From positions 18,754,115 to 18,791,813 of the forward strand of contig NC_049983.1 in assembly GCF_000003815.2 (NCBI RefSeq): DNA of 37,699 bases. Reading direction: 5' to 3'. This stretch comes from Branchiostoma floridae (Eukaryota; Chordata; Leptocardii; Amphioxiformes; Branchiostomatidae). Made by a program: the position numbers and the translations under genes. The notes under the pieces are model-generated. The model had not been told where the DNA came from. It worked only from the letters and a program-made list of their open reading frames with translations, and searched no databases. How positions within the stretch are numbered: the stretch's first letter is position 1; each line of letters starts with the position of its first letter. Below are positions 1-9,248 of the stretch, in pieces.

Positions 1-340
1 ATTTTGTGTCCGGGAGGGGTGTTCCGGAGTTATATCTTCTGAACGGCTGGTGCTGGCGCGATGATATTTGGCACATGTGTCGGCGGTGGCTGAATAATGC
101 TCAATTTTGATTTTGGCGCCCTTGGTGCTTGAACTTGACATTTTAGGTTACCTTTTGTGCGGGCACGGGGCGTGCGCTGTATCTCCGGAACGCAAGGTAC
201 CATTGTGTTGCTATTTGGTACGTGAGTTGTTTGTGGTGTCCTGGTGGTCAGGTTTGATTTTGGGCCTCCTAGTGCTTGAACTTGATACTGTATAGGTTGA
301 CCCTGTTTTTGTGTGGTTGGGGCATCCTCCCAATATCTGC
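1..340. repeat. Diverged tandem repeat, unit about 147 bp
   Basis: Two adjacent segments align with an offset of about 147 bp. 'GATTTTGG(C/G)...' followed by 'TGCTTGAACTTGA' occurs near 109 and again near 256, and 'ATCT(T/C)C(T/G)GAACG' occurs near 35 and near 182. The first unit may begin before the window. The open reading frame across it (107-295) is a by-product of the repeat and is not a gene. Confidence 0.6.
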
Positions 341-1800
341 TTGGTTTTAAAAACAGATTATGGTTGGGTGTAGAACCATCATCTGGCCTGGGCCACCTTC
401 AATGTATCAGGTTACTTAGTGGCACTGACAGTTTGCCAGATGACGGGAGTGTACAAGATTATATATCTGTTGGTCAGGTATAATTGGAGTTTGCTTATTA
501 CTCTTTGTGGTGTTTCTAGAGCTGTATAGTACTGAGTTTTAAGTTCCGGTACAAGTTCCTTTACCCTGTTGGCAATCATGGTTGAACTTGAACTTAAACA
601 GAAGAAGATGCAATTTTCTAATGTGGAGGAGAACTGTATAGAGTGTGGGCATAAGAGAAAGGTATGTGTATGATTTGTCCTGTGTTTCTTTTTGTTTCTT
701 TGGTAATGCCATTTCCATACTGTATACAGGTAATTTGTTGTTTTGGGCTAGTCATATTCGCTTGGTTTTTGGGCCTGCTTAATCTATGGTACAGGCAGGG
801 TTAAGTGGTGGAGGCTTAGCTTTGTTCTGTTTTAAATTCAGTATCGTTTGTTGCATTTTGTCGCGGCAAATATATGATGAAATTCCCCTTCTAAGCAACT
901 GCTCATTGGTTTGCGGGGATGTTTGCTGGGTGTTTGCTCTGACTACAACAGCTTCTGAACTTTTCAAAGCTTCCATTGCCAGCAGCTTGCCATCTATAAA
1001 TGGGATTGACAAGGACATTTTTCATAGTAAATTATGCTGTTAAATTTGGCTTAGATACTACAGGAGATTTAGGTTTGGGTTGGATGGATTGAATGAAAAT
1101 ATCATACCACCCTGGGGACTAACTGTTGCTGCTGCATGGGGGCTACCACTATTCATATTGTCTAATGTCTATGGAACTACAGATAAAAGTATCATTGGTC
1201 AAATTATGCAAGTAACATTCCGATGTCAAGTGAATAACACCCCAGAAATAAGTCTTTAATGAATATCATTGGAAGAACACAAACCAAGGAGACTTAGCAG
1301 CTGCATTAGGTCAGTACATTGAAATAGGAAGATATTAGTATATCATGTGACAGAGTAACTACATGTGCATGGGCCATCTGAGACAAAAAAGGTAGCGTCT
1401 CAACAACTTCAAAGTACTGTGGTTGGTTACATACTTAAGAAATCCAAAATAACTAATGTTCATCCATGTCCAAACTTACAAATTCAGAAAATGGAATTTC
1501 AGAGTCAGACTTTTGCATGGTGCACAACCAACACGGTAAAAAGCTCATTTTTCCAACCACGTACCACAGACAAAAAGGCAAAAATACACAATAGGTCTAC
1601 AGAAACCCAATACATTTCATGCAGGCCTGAGGTCTACGAACTCTTGTTAATCTTGTCAAGACCTTCCCGGGTAAGGTGCCTGGAGAGACGGAAAGTCTGG
1701 TCATATTGCTCTGGGCAATTAGAAGTCTAGAGTAGGATTGGTCAGTTATCACATGACACAATTCTAGTCCCAAAAGAAGGCCTCAAAGGTAACCAAGGAT
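341..1800. other. No supported gene
   Basis: AT-rich anonymous sequence. Overlapping open frames on both strands around 779-1043, and one at 1365-1730, match no family I recognise. A possible 28-codon first exon at 579-662, with CxxC and a downstream GTATGT donor, has no recognisable partner exon. Nothing here is annotated as coding. Confidence 0.5.
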
Positions 1801-1811
1801 TGGTCAGAACA

Positions 1812-1912
1812 GGTCACATGCGTATATCACCCACACTTTTTAGGCTGATATCACCACACTTTTCTTGATATCACCACACTTTTCTTCTGATATCACCACA
1901 GTTTTCTCCTCA
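1812..1912. repeat. Short direct repeats, ATATCACC(A)CAC
   Basis: The motif ATATCACCACA followed by a T-rich run recurs four times, starting near 1814, 1849, 1869 and 1890. The spacing is uneven, roughly 20 to 35 bp. The region around it (1913-3020) shows no supported gene. Confidence 0.5.
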
Positions 1913-3020
1913 TTTGCATGAAATAGCAGCACATGTACACTTTTTTCATAGCGACATACTATGTGGATATAGCAACAGAAAATGGGGGCTTCTCATTGGC
2001 TGAGGGGAAGTAGTCATGGGCTAAATGGGCATGGTTCATGTCAGCAAAATACAAAGCCTGACCGTGCCCAACACGTATCTATAAAATTAAGCAATTAAAC
2101 AGCTTGCTGAATTGATGTCAATACGACGGCACACAGCAAAGGATTCATAGCAGTTGAAATATAGCATATCTATATACACTGTTGCTTATATCTATATACA
2201 TATCAACAATAAAAGCAACCCTATATAATGGGAACGGTAAAAATGTAGTAGAGGGTACTTGACGAATATCACTTGATATAAAGATGTAGAGCTAATATCT
2301 ACGAGACACTTCAGGTGTATTTTCTTATGATGGACCGCAAGGAAACTTGGTGTTCCATGTGCCAGTAACACCACAAGGGTCTAAACAAACGAATAAGCAC
2401 TATGTAAAGTTAGTAATATAACATAATTGAACAATGACGGCTTGTAACACATAGTAGCTACATCTGTGAACTAGGTTAAAACAACAAGTGACCAAGTGCT
2501 GGGACAAGACAGTCTTGGATGTCTGAAACCCAACATGCTGCAGAACAGCACTTAGGTCAAAAGGGTCACCGTCAATTATCCACGCGTGCCTCAACTCTTA
2601 ACAGAGATGTCATATTGTAAGGGAAAGGTCGGCTAGAAAGAAATGACATCATTGCGAGAAATACAAATCGACAAAGGTGACAGGCGGCTGTCATCGGACA
2701 GTCGCAGAAATCATAACCTTGGACTCTGTAAAATACCTCTGACTTAACTCGCGACTGCAAAACTTTACTTTCTATTTTCATGAGATGGAAACAAACGTTC
2801 ACCAAGGCGGGGGCCGTAGCAATCCTTACGTATGACCCTTAGATGACCCTTGGTGAGGTAAAAAGGTCCGTAAATTGGAAGGAACAACAGTGGCCGGGGT
2901 TTGGTGAGTGACGAATGCAATTATCGGCGTGTTCCTGTGGTTTCCAGGTTTCATCAAGACCTACCCCACATACCAAATATCACTACAATCCATTCAGCCG
3001 GTCTTCAATTTGCTGGTTTC
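1913..3020. other. No supported gene
   Basis: Several 60-77 codon open frames on both strands overlap each other and show no recognisable domain, start context or splice structure. I see no RNA gene or transposon boundary. Confidence 0.4.
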
Positions 3021-3064
3021 TACATACATACATACATACATACATACATACATACATACATACA
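3021..3064. repeat. (TACA)n microsatellite
   Basis: Eleven consecutive TACA units. They generate spurious 'YIHT' repeats in all three forward frames. Confidence 0.95.
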
Positions 3065-3332
3065 AACGCTACCCAAAACATAACCAGTTCTTCGAAAGTA
3101 ATTATGACAACACAAAATAGAACAGTAACCTCATGCCTCTATAAATTGTTCTGATTATGCAAAGACATTCATTCACATCGCCAAAAAATTTGCTGCATTA
3201 TGAACAACAACAGAATAGATTAATCTACTCACAATGTTCATAATCCAACCAACCACTTCATGTGACTAGATAACATATGGCCTTATACACATTAATCATT
3301 AAAAAAAATGATCTTCCATAAAAATTGTTTAT

Positions 3333-3790
3333 TTGGCGAAGATATGTGTTCGAGGAACTCTAGTTGGATATAGTCTTATTTATAAAACAACCATCGATTC
3401 ATACGATAGAACTTTCCAATTTAAACTTTTCCACAATTTCCTTGCCCTAAAAATTGTTGACAACAAAGTATGCTCTTACTGTGATAAAGAAGAGGACAAT
3501 AGTATTCATCTTTATGGACACTCTTCTGAGTCTAGTAAAATTCGGGAAAGCTTCCCAGTTACAATAAGCCTGCAAAATGTTATATTTGGTATCACCAGAA
3601 AATGTCCTCCCATCTTATATTACTTGTGAAAAATATACATATTCCAAAGTAGAGATGCCAAATTAGTTTCTGTTGAAAGATATGTTGATTTTGTTAGGAG
3701 GTATTACAAATTAGATATTATCATAGCCCAAAAGCATCATAAAGCTAAAAAAATATCTTGGAAAGTAGGGATCATAAGACTGCTACCTTG
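3333..3790 (+). mobile_element. Tx1/L1-like LINE ORF2 C-terminal fragment (decayed)
   Basis: The forward frame reads 'RTFQFKLFHNFLALKIVDNK' and then 'CSYCDKEED..IHLYG'. This is the FQ(F/Y)KLxHxIL ... CxxCxxEEExxxHL pattern seen at the C-terminal end of L1/Tx1-clade ORF2 proteins. A TGA at 3627-3629 interrupts the frame, but the same frame continues with 'KIYIFQSRDAKLVSVERYV' and 'FVRRYYKLDIIIAQKH', typical of the family's last helix. No reverse transcriptase lies upstream, so this is a 5'-truncated dead copy. The clade is inferred from the C-terminal pattern only. Confidence 0.6.
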
Positions 3791-4078
3791 TAAATTAGTA
3801 CATTCTGTACCGTATGTTTTTCCTTTGTGTACCTGTTTCTGCTATGCTGTATACATACTATGTATCTTTGAAATACTTTAAAAAATGTAAACAAAATGCA
3901 AGAAGAAGGAGAAATCAAATTGAACGAATGAAAGTCCTTTATTGTACGTTGTATTGTAACTGCAAAAAAAGTGTCTTTTTCATGTCAATGGCCTACTAGT
4001 ATTTGCACTGAACCATAGAGTATCGACATTCGAGGTATAACATCTTTAGGTAATACGGTGACATATCGGTAGCAGGTA
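3791..4078. other. No gene seen between LINE fragment and foldback element
   Basis: AT-rich sequence. It may include the 3' tail of the preceding LINE fragment, but no poly(A) or microsatellite tail is clear. Confidence 0.4.
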
Positions 4079-4959
4079 CGAGGGGGGTTCAATAAGTTCT
4101 TTGCCTCACCAAGAAATAACAAGCACAACTCAGATTTTCAGGCACAACTTCATAGTATGAAGTCTTTTATCAATATCCTTTAAATTACAAATCATTGGAG
4201 TCATTACTTTCCAGGCATTCGTTTTTTCTAAATTAGAAGGTAAGTGGGGAGAAAAAGAAGGGTGAAGTGTGATCAGACAATTTGACCTCACACCTCAGGT
4301 TGCAGATCAATTGTCCACCTTTTTTTTTCGTTATCCCTTACCTAACGTTACTGGGTGTCGCCTGCAACATGATGATCACAATAATTTGAATTTTGGTACA
4401 CATTTATATAAGACTTTATACATGTACGTGGGGTTATCAATAAGTCCCCGACTTTACCGAGAAAAAATAAGCACAGCTCAGATTTCGAAGCATAGATGTC
4501 AAGTATAAAGTCTTATATAAATATGTACCAAAATTCAAATTAGTGTGATCATTACTTTGCAGGCGACACCCAGTAACGTTAGGTGAGGGAGAAGGAAAAA
4601 AACGTGGACAATTGACCTGACCTGAGTGTGTGGGTCAATTTGCGCTGCTGGAAGTTAGAAACCCAATTCTTTTTGCTTGAAATAGGAAGAGAATCATTAT
4701 CAAACATTTTGACAACGTCTTTTGTTAATTTATGGCATGGGAAACTAGACCCACACATGTCTGATCACAATTCACACAACTTTTTTCTCGCCACTTACCT
4801 TCTAATTTAGGAAAAACGAATGCCTGGAAAGTAATGACTCCAATGATTTGAAATTTGGAGGATATTGATAAAAGACTTCATACTATGAAGTTGTGCCTGA
4901 AAATCTGAGTTGTGCTTGTTATTTCTTGGTGAGGCAAAGAACTTATTGAACCCCCCTCG
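4079..4959. mobile_element. Nested mariner-like foldback element (MITE)
   Basis: The outer ends are inverted copies starting CGAGGGGGGTTCAATAAGT, each flanked by TA (4077-4078 and 4960-4961), the target duplication of Tc1/mariner elements. The outer arms remain alignable for about 190 bp (4079 to about 4275, and about 4755 to 4959). Inside lies a second inverted pair (about 4300-4420 and 4500-4625). The centre at 4427 begins CGTGGGGTTATCAATAAGT, a diverged relative of the outer end. No transposase frame is present. The family assignment rests on TIR style and TA duplication. Confidence 0.75.
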
Positions 4960-5249
4960 TAACACACCATATACGTTACTCCCCAAGTGCAGTAAAGTAC
5001 CAGGTAGCGAGCCTGATATGTAGTAACCACTTGCTCTTGAGAACCTTCCGAGAAGCAATGTTCTTAAGGGGGACAAAAAGACTGGCGGGTATGGGGGGGG
5101 GGGGGCGAAAACGCTAAAGGGGGGCGAAAACGCTAGTGATCTCGCCCCTCGGGGGGGGGGACCGCACCGGTTTGGGATTTTGGGATTCCATGCAATTAAC
5201 AGAAGTGTGTGGTTATCCGTTGTGCAATTAACCGGCTTCTACTGTACTA
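4960..5249. other. Non-coding, G-rich tracts
   Basis: Contains G runs near 5093-5104 and 5150-5160, and a short direct repeat (GGGGCGAAAACGCTA twice, about 5101 and 5122). Sequence near 5190-5240 resembles a dispersed repeat. No gene is seen. Confidence 0.5.
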
Positions 5250-5793
5250 AAACTGAAATACCACGGCATGGATGATTCAGCTTGTGAAAGGTTTAAGTCA
5301 TATCTGACAGGCAGGAAGCAACGCACAGGGTTGGGCTCAGTCTTGTCTTCTGCAACGCGCGTCACCTGTCGAGTCCCGCAGGGATCCATACTTGGTCCTC
5401 TTCTATTGATTCTTCACATTAATGATCTGCCAAATTGCGTCCGGTCGTGCAAAGTTTCCATGTACGCCGACGAAACAATTTTATTTCGCAGCTAAGAGTG
5501 TACACATACTTGAGAAAACAATACAAAGTGACGCAACTCGGATTTCCCAGTGGTTTGCCGCAAACAAACTGTCTCTGAATTCTAGCAAATGCAAAACGAT
5601 GCTTATAGGTTCAGCCAGAATGAATGTTGCAAATATTAAGCTTAATCTTACACTAGACGGGGCTAAACTTAAACAAGTAGCCGTTTTAAATATTTAGGAG
5701 TCACTATTGACAACCTACTCAGATGGAATGCACACTTTGAACTCTTGTACAAGAAACTTGCTCAGGTCATCGGCATTATCAAGCACTTAAAAC
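5250..5793 (+). mobile_element. CR1-group LINE, reverse transcriptase part, segment 1
   Basis: The frame from 5268 contains 'FKSYLTGRKQRTGLGS', 'VPQGSILGPLL', 'HINDLPN' and 'MYADETILF'. These are motifs of the non-LTR reverse transcriptase, which copies element RNA at a nicked target. The catalytic YADD box reads YADE here. A frameshift near 5490 moves the continuation ('QWFAANKLSLNSSKCKTM') to another frame, and a second near 5685 precedes 'FKYLGVTIDN'. The copy is 5'-truncated and dead. The protein resumes at 7752 after an insertion, with reading frame preserved if the insertion and one 8-bp duplication are removed. The 3' tail style suggests the CR1/L2/Crack group. Confidence 0.85.
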
Positions 5794-5800
5794 GGGTCTA

Positions 5801-6036
5801 CCGAAAGTGCGAAAAGGAACGAAAAGGAACGAAAAGGAACGAAAAGGAACGAAAAGGAACGAAAAGGAACGAAAAGGAAAGTACCGAAAGTGCGAAAAGG
5901 AACGAAAAGGAACGAAAAGAAACAAATGTTCCTTTTCGTTCCTTTTCGCACTTTCGGTAATTCCTTTTCGTTCCTTTTTGCACTTTCGGTACCTTCCTTT
6001 CCTTTCCTACCGAAAGTGCGAAAAGGAACGAAGTAT
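5801..6036. repeat. Left array of GAAAAGGAAC decamers with internal inversion
   Basis: Forward decamers run from about 5801 to 5928, inverted units from about 5929 to 5994, then forward again to 6036. CTACCGAAAGTGCG boundaries punctuate the array. Open frames here encode only VPFRSFSFLF-like or KERKGTKRNE-like repeats and are not genes. Confidence 0.9.
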
Positions 6037-6079
6037 GAAGCAAACTAAAATAAAATCAGTGAGAATATAAGGAAACGGT

Positions 6080-7440
6080 ACTGCAGGCATTAGAAGCCTA
6101 TGAAACGTGTTTTATTTTACCCAGAATTTGGCAATATCAAATGTTTACGGCGCCGTTTCAGGCTGTTGTGTTTGTGTGGCTAGATTTTCTCTGAGGATCA
6201 GCGAAATACAAGGAAGCGGAACTGAGATAAGAAAGTAAGGACTAAAATTCAGTTACTAGTGGGTGATAGATAAATATCGATTAATATCCATTTTCAGAAT
6301 GAGGGAAGATTGTAGCGTTGTTGTTTTATTTTTATGGCTTCTGTTCTCCCAAGATGGGAGCGCCACTTGCACCAAGTTGTACCATGAGTATTTATCATTT
6401 TGGCGGAAAGAAAGGCGCCAACGTGAGGAATTTGTGCAATATTGGGAAACTACGGAGAGATCTGGCGGGCGACTCACGTCTCCCGTGTGGGTTCGGCAGA
6501 AAAAGTCTTTGGAAGCAGGCCTCAAAATTAACGCGGTGTCCCGATGACCCAGGGCCACTTATAATTTAGGCCGGGACCACTAGAAAACCACTTTTTGGGA
6601 CCGTAAAAAATAATCTACACCAGAATGTCAACCCGTCAAACGTTTTTCAGGCGTTTGTTTGATACCATGTTTGATACCATGATATTTCAAAAGACACCCC
6701 CCCCCCCCATTTGATCTGTGACAGCCCGCGTGGGAACCCGGGACGCACTGATTCGTGACTCCGCCCATCGCATTTGATTTGTATTTAGCTATTTCCACGC
6801 GTGCACTTTCCCGCCGGTTCGCCGACATTCTGTCCATGTAAACAACGTACAACGTACAGCCAATCAGGGTAAACTGCTTGTCGTTCTGTCAACAACTTTC
6901 CGTCATAATGACTACAAATAATTGTCTGCCTCTTGCGATCGACATCGGGCCCTCGCTGAAGAAGAAAAAAACAAACACTGTCGGGTATCGATGTCCTGGT
7001 CGCAAAACAAAAGCGTTGTATTAAAATTAACGGGAGTGTGAAAAAAAAAGGAAGGAAAAAGAATCCCCAGCACGCACTTCCGATCTTTGACCTTCCTGGG
7101 TTCGAACTTGCGTTTCACTAAGGTCAAGCTCTTACAAATTGAGCAATATATATACTTGTAACTTTGCTAGCATTGCATTTTTTAAACAACTATATAAAAA
7201 ATAGCATGGCATTTTACAATTAAATATGCGCAATCGTTCTCGAAATAATCCATTTCTTCTTGTGCAATTTTGTGATATAAATGTAATATGGATATTCTAA
7301 GGAACGTTATAAGGAACGTTATAACCATGATTAACAAGTACATGAACATAGATAGGTCTCAGCAATATTCCATCTCCCATTAAACCATTGGGGCTCAAGG
7401 AATTTCGTCGAACAAGCCGCAATATGCAAAAATAAAGCCC
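6080..7440. other. Interior of inverted-repeat transposon, no gene recognised
   Basis: Open frames at 6263-6547 (+), 6256-6558 (-) and 6628-6852 (-) overlap and resemble nothing I know. A poly-C tract lies near 6698-6707. The element appears non-autonomous. Confidence 0.5.
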
Positions 7441-7520
7441 GTTTTGTATGAATTTGCCGATCACAGAACCGTTTCCATTATATTCCCATCGATTTTATTT
7501 CACTTTGCTTCATACTTCGT

Positions 7521-7740
7521 TCCTTTTCGCACTTTCGGTACTTTCCTTTTCGTTCCTATTCGTTGCTATCCGATCTTTTCGTTCCTTTTCGCACTTTCGG
7601 TACTTTCCTTTTCGTTCCTTTTCGCACTTTCGGTACTTTCCTTTTCGTTCCTTTTCGTTCCTTTTCGTTCCTTTTCGCTCCTTTTCGTTCCTTTTCGTTC
7701 CTTTTCGCTCCTTTTCGTTCCTTTTCGCACTTTCGGTACA
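7521..7740. repeat. Right array of GTTCCTTTTC decamers
   Basis: Inverted counterpart of the left array, with GCACTTTCGGTA punctuation at about 7529, 7591, 7625 and 7727. Open frames across it are low-complexity by-products. Confidence 0.9.
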
Positions 7741-7751
7741 CCGCTTAAAAC

Positions 7752-7965
7752 CCTGCTTCAACAGACAGGCACTTGACCTGATGTACAAAACACTATTCAT
7801 TGCACATATTCAGAACTGTAGTACAGCCTGGGATCAGGGGGAGAAGGGATGCATTCATAAACTGCAAAAGCTACAAAACAGAATGGCCCGGGTAATACTA
7901 GGCTGTGACAGGCACACCTCTACTTCAGCCCTTCTAGATTCATTAGAATGGCTCCCAGTAGCTGA
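7752..7965 (+). mobile_element. CR1-group LINE, segment 2
   Basis: Encodes 'RQALDLMYKTLFIAHIQNC' and 'LQNRMARVILGCDR', then 'LDSLEWLPV'. This matches the post-RT thumb region of CR1/L2-type ORF2, with the usual 'LQNRxARxI' and 'LxWLPV' patterns. It joins in frame to 'KHLK' upstream once the 5794-7743 element is removed, and in frame to 'AELHKKATLVYKALNGL' downstream once 7966-9248 is removed. Confidence 0.85.
7953..7965. repeat. Target-site duplication TCCCAGTAGCTGA, left copy
   Basis: An identical 13-bp copy is at 9249-9261. The pair brackets the minus-strand LINE insertion, as expected for target-primed reverse transcription. Confidence 0.9.
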
Positions 7966-8116
7966 CTTACTTACTTACTTGGGCCCTTTGCCCAATTCAG
8001 AGCATAGGCCACCGATGATAGTCCTCCACTGCACACGCCTCTGGGCCTTCTTCCTCAGATCCTGCCAGCTGTTGCTGATACTCTTCATCTCCTCCTCCGT
8101 ATCCCTTCTCCAACTG
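7966..8116 (-). mobile_element. Internally deleted LINE (minus strand), 3' part with (AAGT)n tail
   Basis: On the minus strand this encodes 'WRRDTEEEMKSISNSWQDL' and 'AQRRVQWRTIIGGLC', then a stop. This is the C-terminal end of an RTE-like non-LTR retrotransposon protein family with the 'GRPKNTWRR' motif. The extreme 3' end on the minus strand is (AAGT)n, seen on the plus strand as CTTACTTACTTACTT at 7966. The upstream part of this element is at 8978-9248, separated by a later insertion. Confidence 0.8.
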
Positions 8117-8126
8117 GAAAGGGGTG

Positions 8127-8410
8127 TGGGGCCGCGTAGCACAGTGGTAGTGTATTCGGCCCGTGACCGAGAGGTCGCCGGTTCGAATCCACATGCCGTG
8201 TTGCCGGTCTTGTGCCCTTGGGAAAGGCACTTTACACGACTTTCGTCCCTCGGATAGGACGTTAAATGGAGGTCCCGTGTATGGGGAGAGTCATACCCTA
8301 TGCACGTTAAAGAACCCGCCACATGTGCGAACATCCACCCGAGCGGATCAAACCATTCCGGCCAAAATAGGGGTAGGGAATCTCTCGAGCAGCCCTCGTA
8401 TTATAATACC
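8127..8410 (+). mobile_element. tRNA-derived SINE (head and body)
   Basis: Begins with a tRNA-like module containing an A-box-like TAGCACAGTGGTAG and a B box GGTTCGAATCC (about 8192), the internal RNA polymerase III promoter. The following body has GTGCCCTTGGGAAAGGCACT, GGACGTTAAATGGAGGTCCC and CACGTTAAAGAACCC, patterns seen in SINE bodies of many marine animals. It is not a functional tRNA, because the acceptor stem does not close properly. The 3' boundary is uncertain. Confidence 0.8.
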
Positions 8411-8466
8411 TCTTCCCTTATGTCCTCAATGAAAAGCAGATAGCAAGTATTTAAACAAAGAGATAC

Positions 8467-8612
8467 CTCAATAAAAGCCTGTTTCTTGTGCCAGTGAATG
8501 TGGTTGACATGGTCCAAGATGGGATGATACAGCTCCTGAAACCTGGCGATGTTGGGCTTCACAATGTTCTGAACCTTCTGCTTATCTTCTCCAACTGTCA
8601 TACGGAAGTCTC
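8467..8612 (-). pseudogene. TAMM41: Isolated TAMM41 exon (mitochondrial CDP-diacylglycerol synthase), captured copy
   Basis: The minus strand encodes (G)DFRMTVGEDKQKVQNIVK, then PNIARFQELYHPILDHV and HWHKKQAFIE. This matches the conserved C-terminal third of TAMM41, the inner-membrane enzyme that makes CDP-diacylglycerol from phosphatidate and CTP for cardiolipin synthesis in mitochondria. The exon is 146 nt, starting in phase 1 after acceptor ACAATGACAG and ending in phase 0 at donor GTATCT. The open frame has no stop. No other TAMM41 exon is visible in the window. Because it lies inside a retro-insertion with target-site duplications, I read it as a duplicated fragment and not the native locus. 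If the insertion boundaries are wrong, it could be a genuine exon. Confidence 0.75.
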
Positions 8613-8977
8613 CTGTCATTGTAACAACACAACAGTTTGTTCATGTATACATAGAATCCGTTTTATCTCTAAGATAAACATCAAATAATAATATCATCTG
8701 TTGAAGGAAAGTGTTGAAAGAGAAAACATGAATTAACACAATACATGATTGAATAATCAAGTAATCTTTGTCTACCGGTAGTTACACAAAGTACATATAA
8801 AGGCATACATTGGGTCAGTTAGTCCTCACTCATAGTGAGCAATTGGGCTGGTCTCAATCATAATGTTTCTGACCTAGGGCGAAGAGTTGCTGTTACAGTT
8901 CCAATCATGTAACCCGTAACATTGAGTGGCCTTCAGGCCTTGTTACGAGGTGACCATTGAGTAAAAAAAAAAACTGT

Positions 8978-9248
8978 TCTTTGGCCTTCCCCTCTTGCGC
9001 TTGCCCTGTGGGTTAGTTCTTACGTTCCATGTACCTATCTTTATGGTTGTCTTGGGCGTCAGAAGGGGAGTCGGTCTTGCAGCTTCCTTGCGGCTTTCAC
9101 TGCCCTGCGTCATAAGCCCCCTTTGTGGAAACCCTTCCTTGCCCATGACGGGTTTTTGGATTCTTATCATCGGTGCTTCTGTAACTGGTGGCTGTTTTAC
9201 AGGTAGGGTAGTTGACCCTACGACAACCCTTTTTAACCTCTTGGGTGA
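8978..9248 (-). mobile_element. Internally deleted LINE (minus strand), 5' part
   Basis: The minus strand reads 'TTIKIGTWNVRT', the start of an apurinic-type endonuclease domain, and passes directly into 'NPQGKRKRGRPKNS', a motif close to the C-terminus of the same protein class. The whole reverse transcriptase is therefore missing. Only the two ends of the LINE remain, giving a bipartite non-autonomous copy. It continues at 7966-8116. Confidence 0.75.

Larger units (their letters stand above)
5794..7743. mobile_element. 1950-bp inverted-repeat transposon with decamer-array ends, no transposase
   Basis: Flanked by the 8-bp direct repeat CTTAAAAC (5786-5793 and 7744-7751). The ends are inverted: GG(G/C)-like start, then GGT(C/G)TACCGAAAGTGCG, followed by arrays of the decamer GAAAAGGAAC. 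Beyond the arrays both ends share about 65 bp of unique sequence containing GAACGAAGTATGAAGC. The 8-bp duplication suggests a hAT-like or P-like element, although a TTAA-targeting element cannot be excluded because TTAA lies inside the duplication. The interior (6080-7440) has no transposase frame that I recognise. Excision plus one duplication restores the host LINE frame. Confidence 0.85.
8117..8972 (+). mobile_element. Poly(A)-tailed retro-insertion: SINE head plus antisense TAMM41 exon
   Basis: Bounded by AACTG (8112-8116 and 8973-8977), with an A tract at 8964-8974 at its 3' end. It lies inside the minus-strand LINE exactly between 'GRPKNS' and 'WRRDTEEEM'. Removing it plus one AACTG restores that frame. 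The 5' part (about 8127-8410) is a tRNA-derived SINE. The middle (8467-8612, minus) is a coding exon of TAMM41 with intact splice sites and flanking intron-like sequence. The 3' part (about 8700-8963) is of unknown origin. The simplest inference is a read-through SINE transcript that copied 3' flanking genomic DNA. A SINE family with a long body, or an assembly join, remain alternatives. Confidence 0.7.

Noticed and set aside
579-662. Possible first exon (MVELELKQKK..., CxxC, GTATGT donor)
   Set aside because: No partner exon or family match found. It is too short to support alone.
779-1043. Overlapping open frames on both strands
   Set aside because: No recognisable domain, and both strands are open over the same interval.
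8127-8200. Possible functional tRNA gene
   Set aside because: It has A and B box-like sequences, but the cloverleaf does not close and it runs into a SINE body.
7448-8257. 269-codon open frame on the plus strand
   Set aside because: It runs through the decamer array, a CR1 fragment, the antisense end of another LINE and a SINE. It is a chance fusion of repeats.
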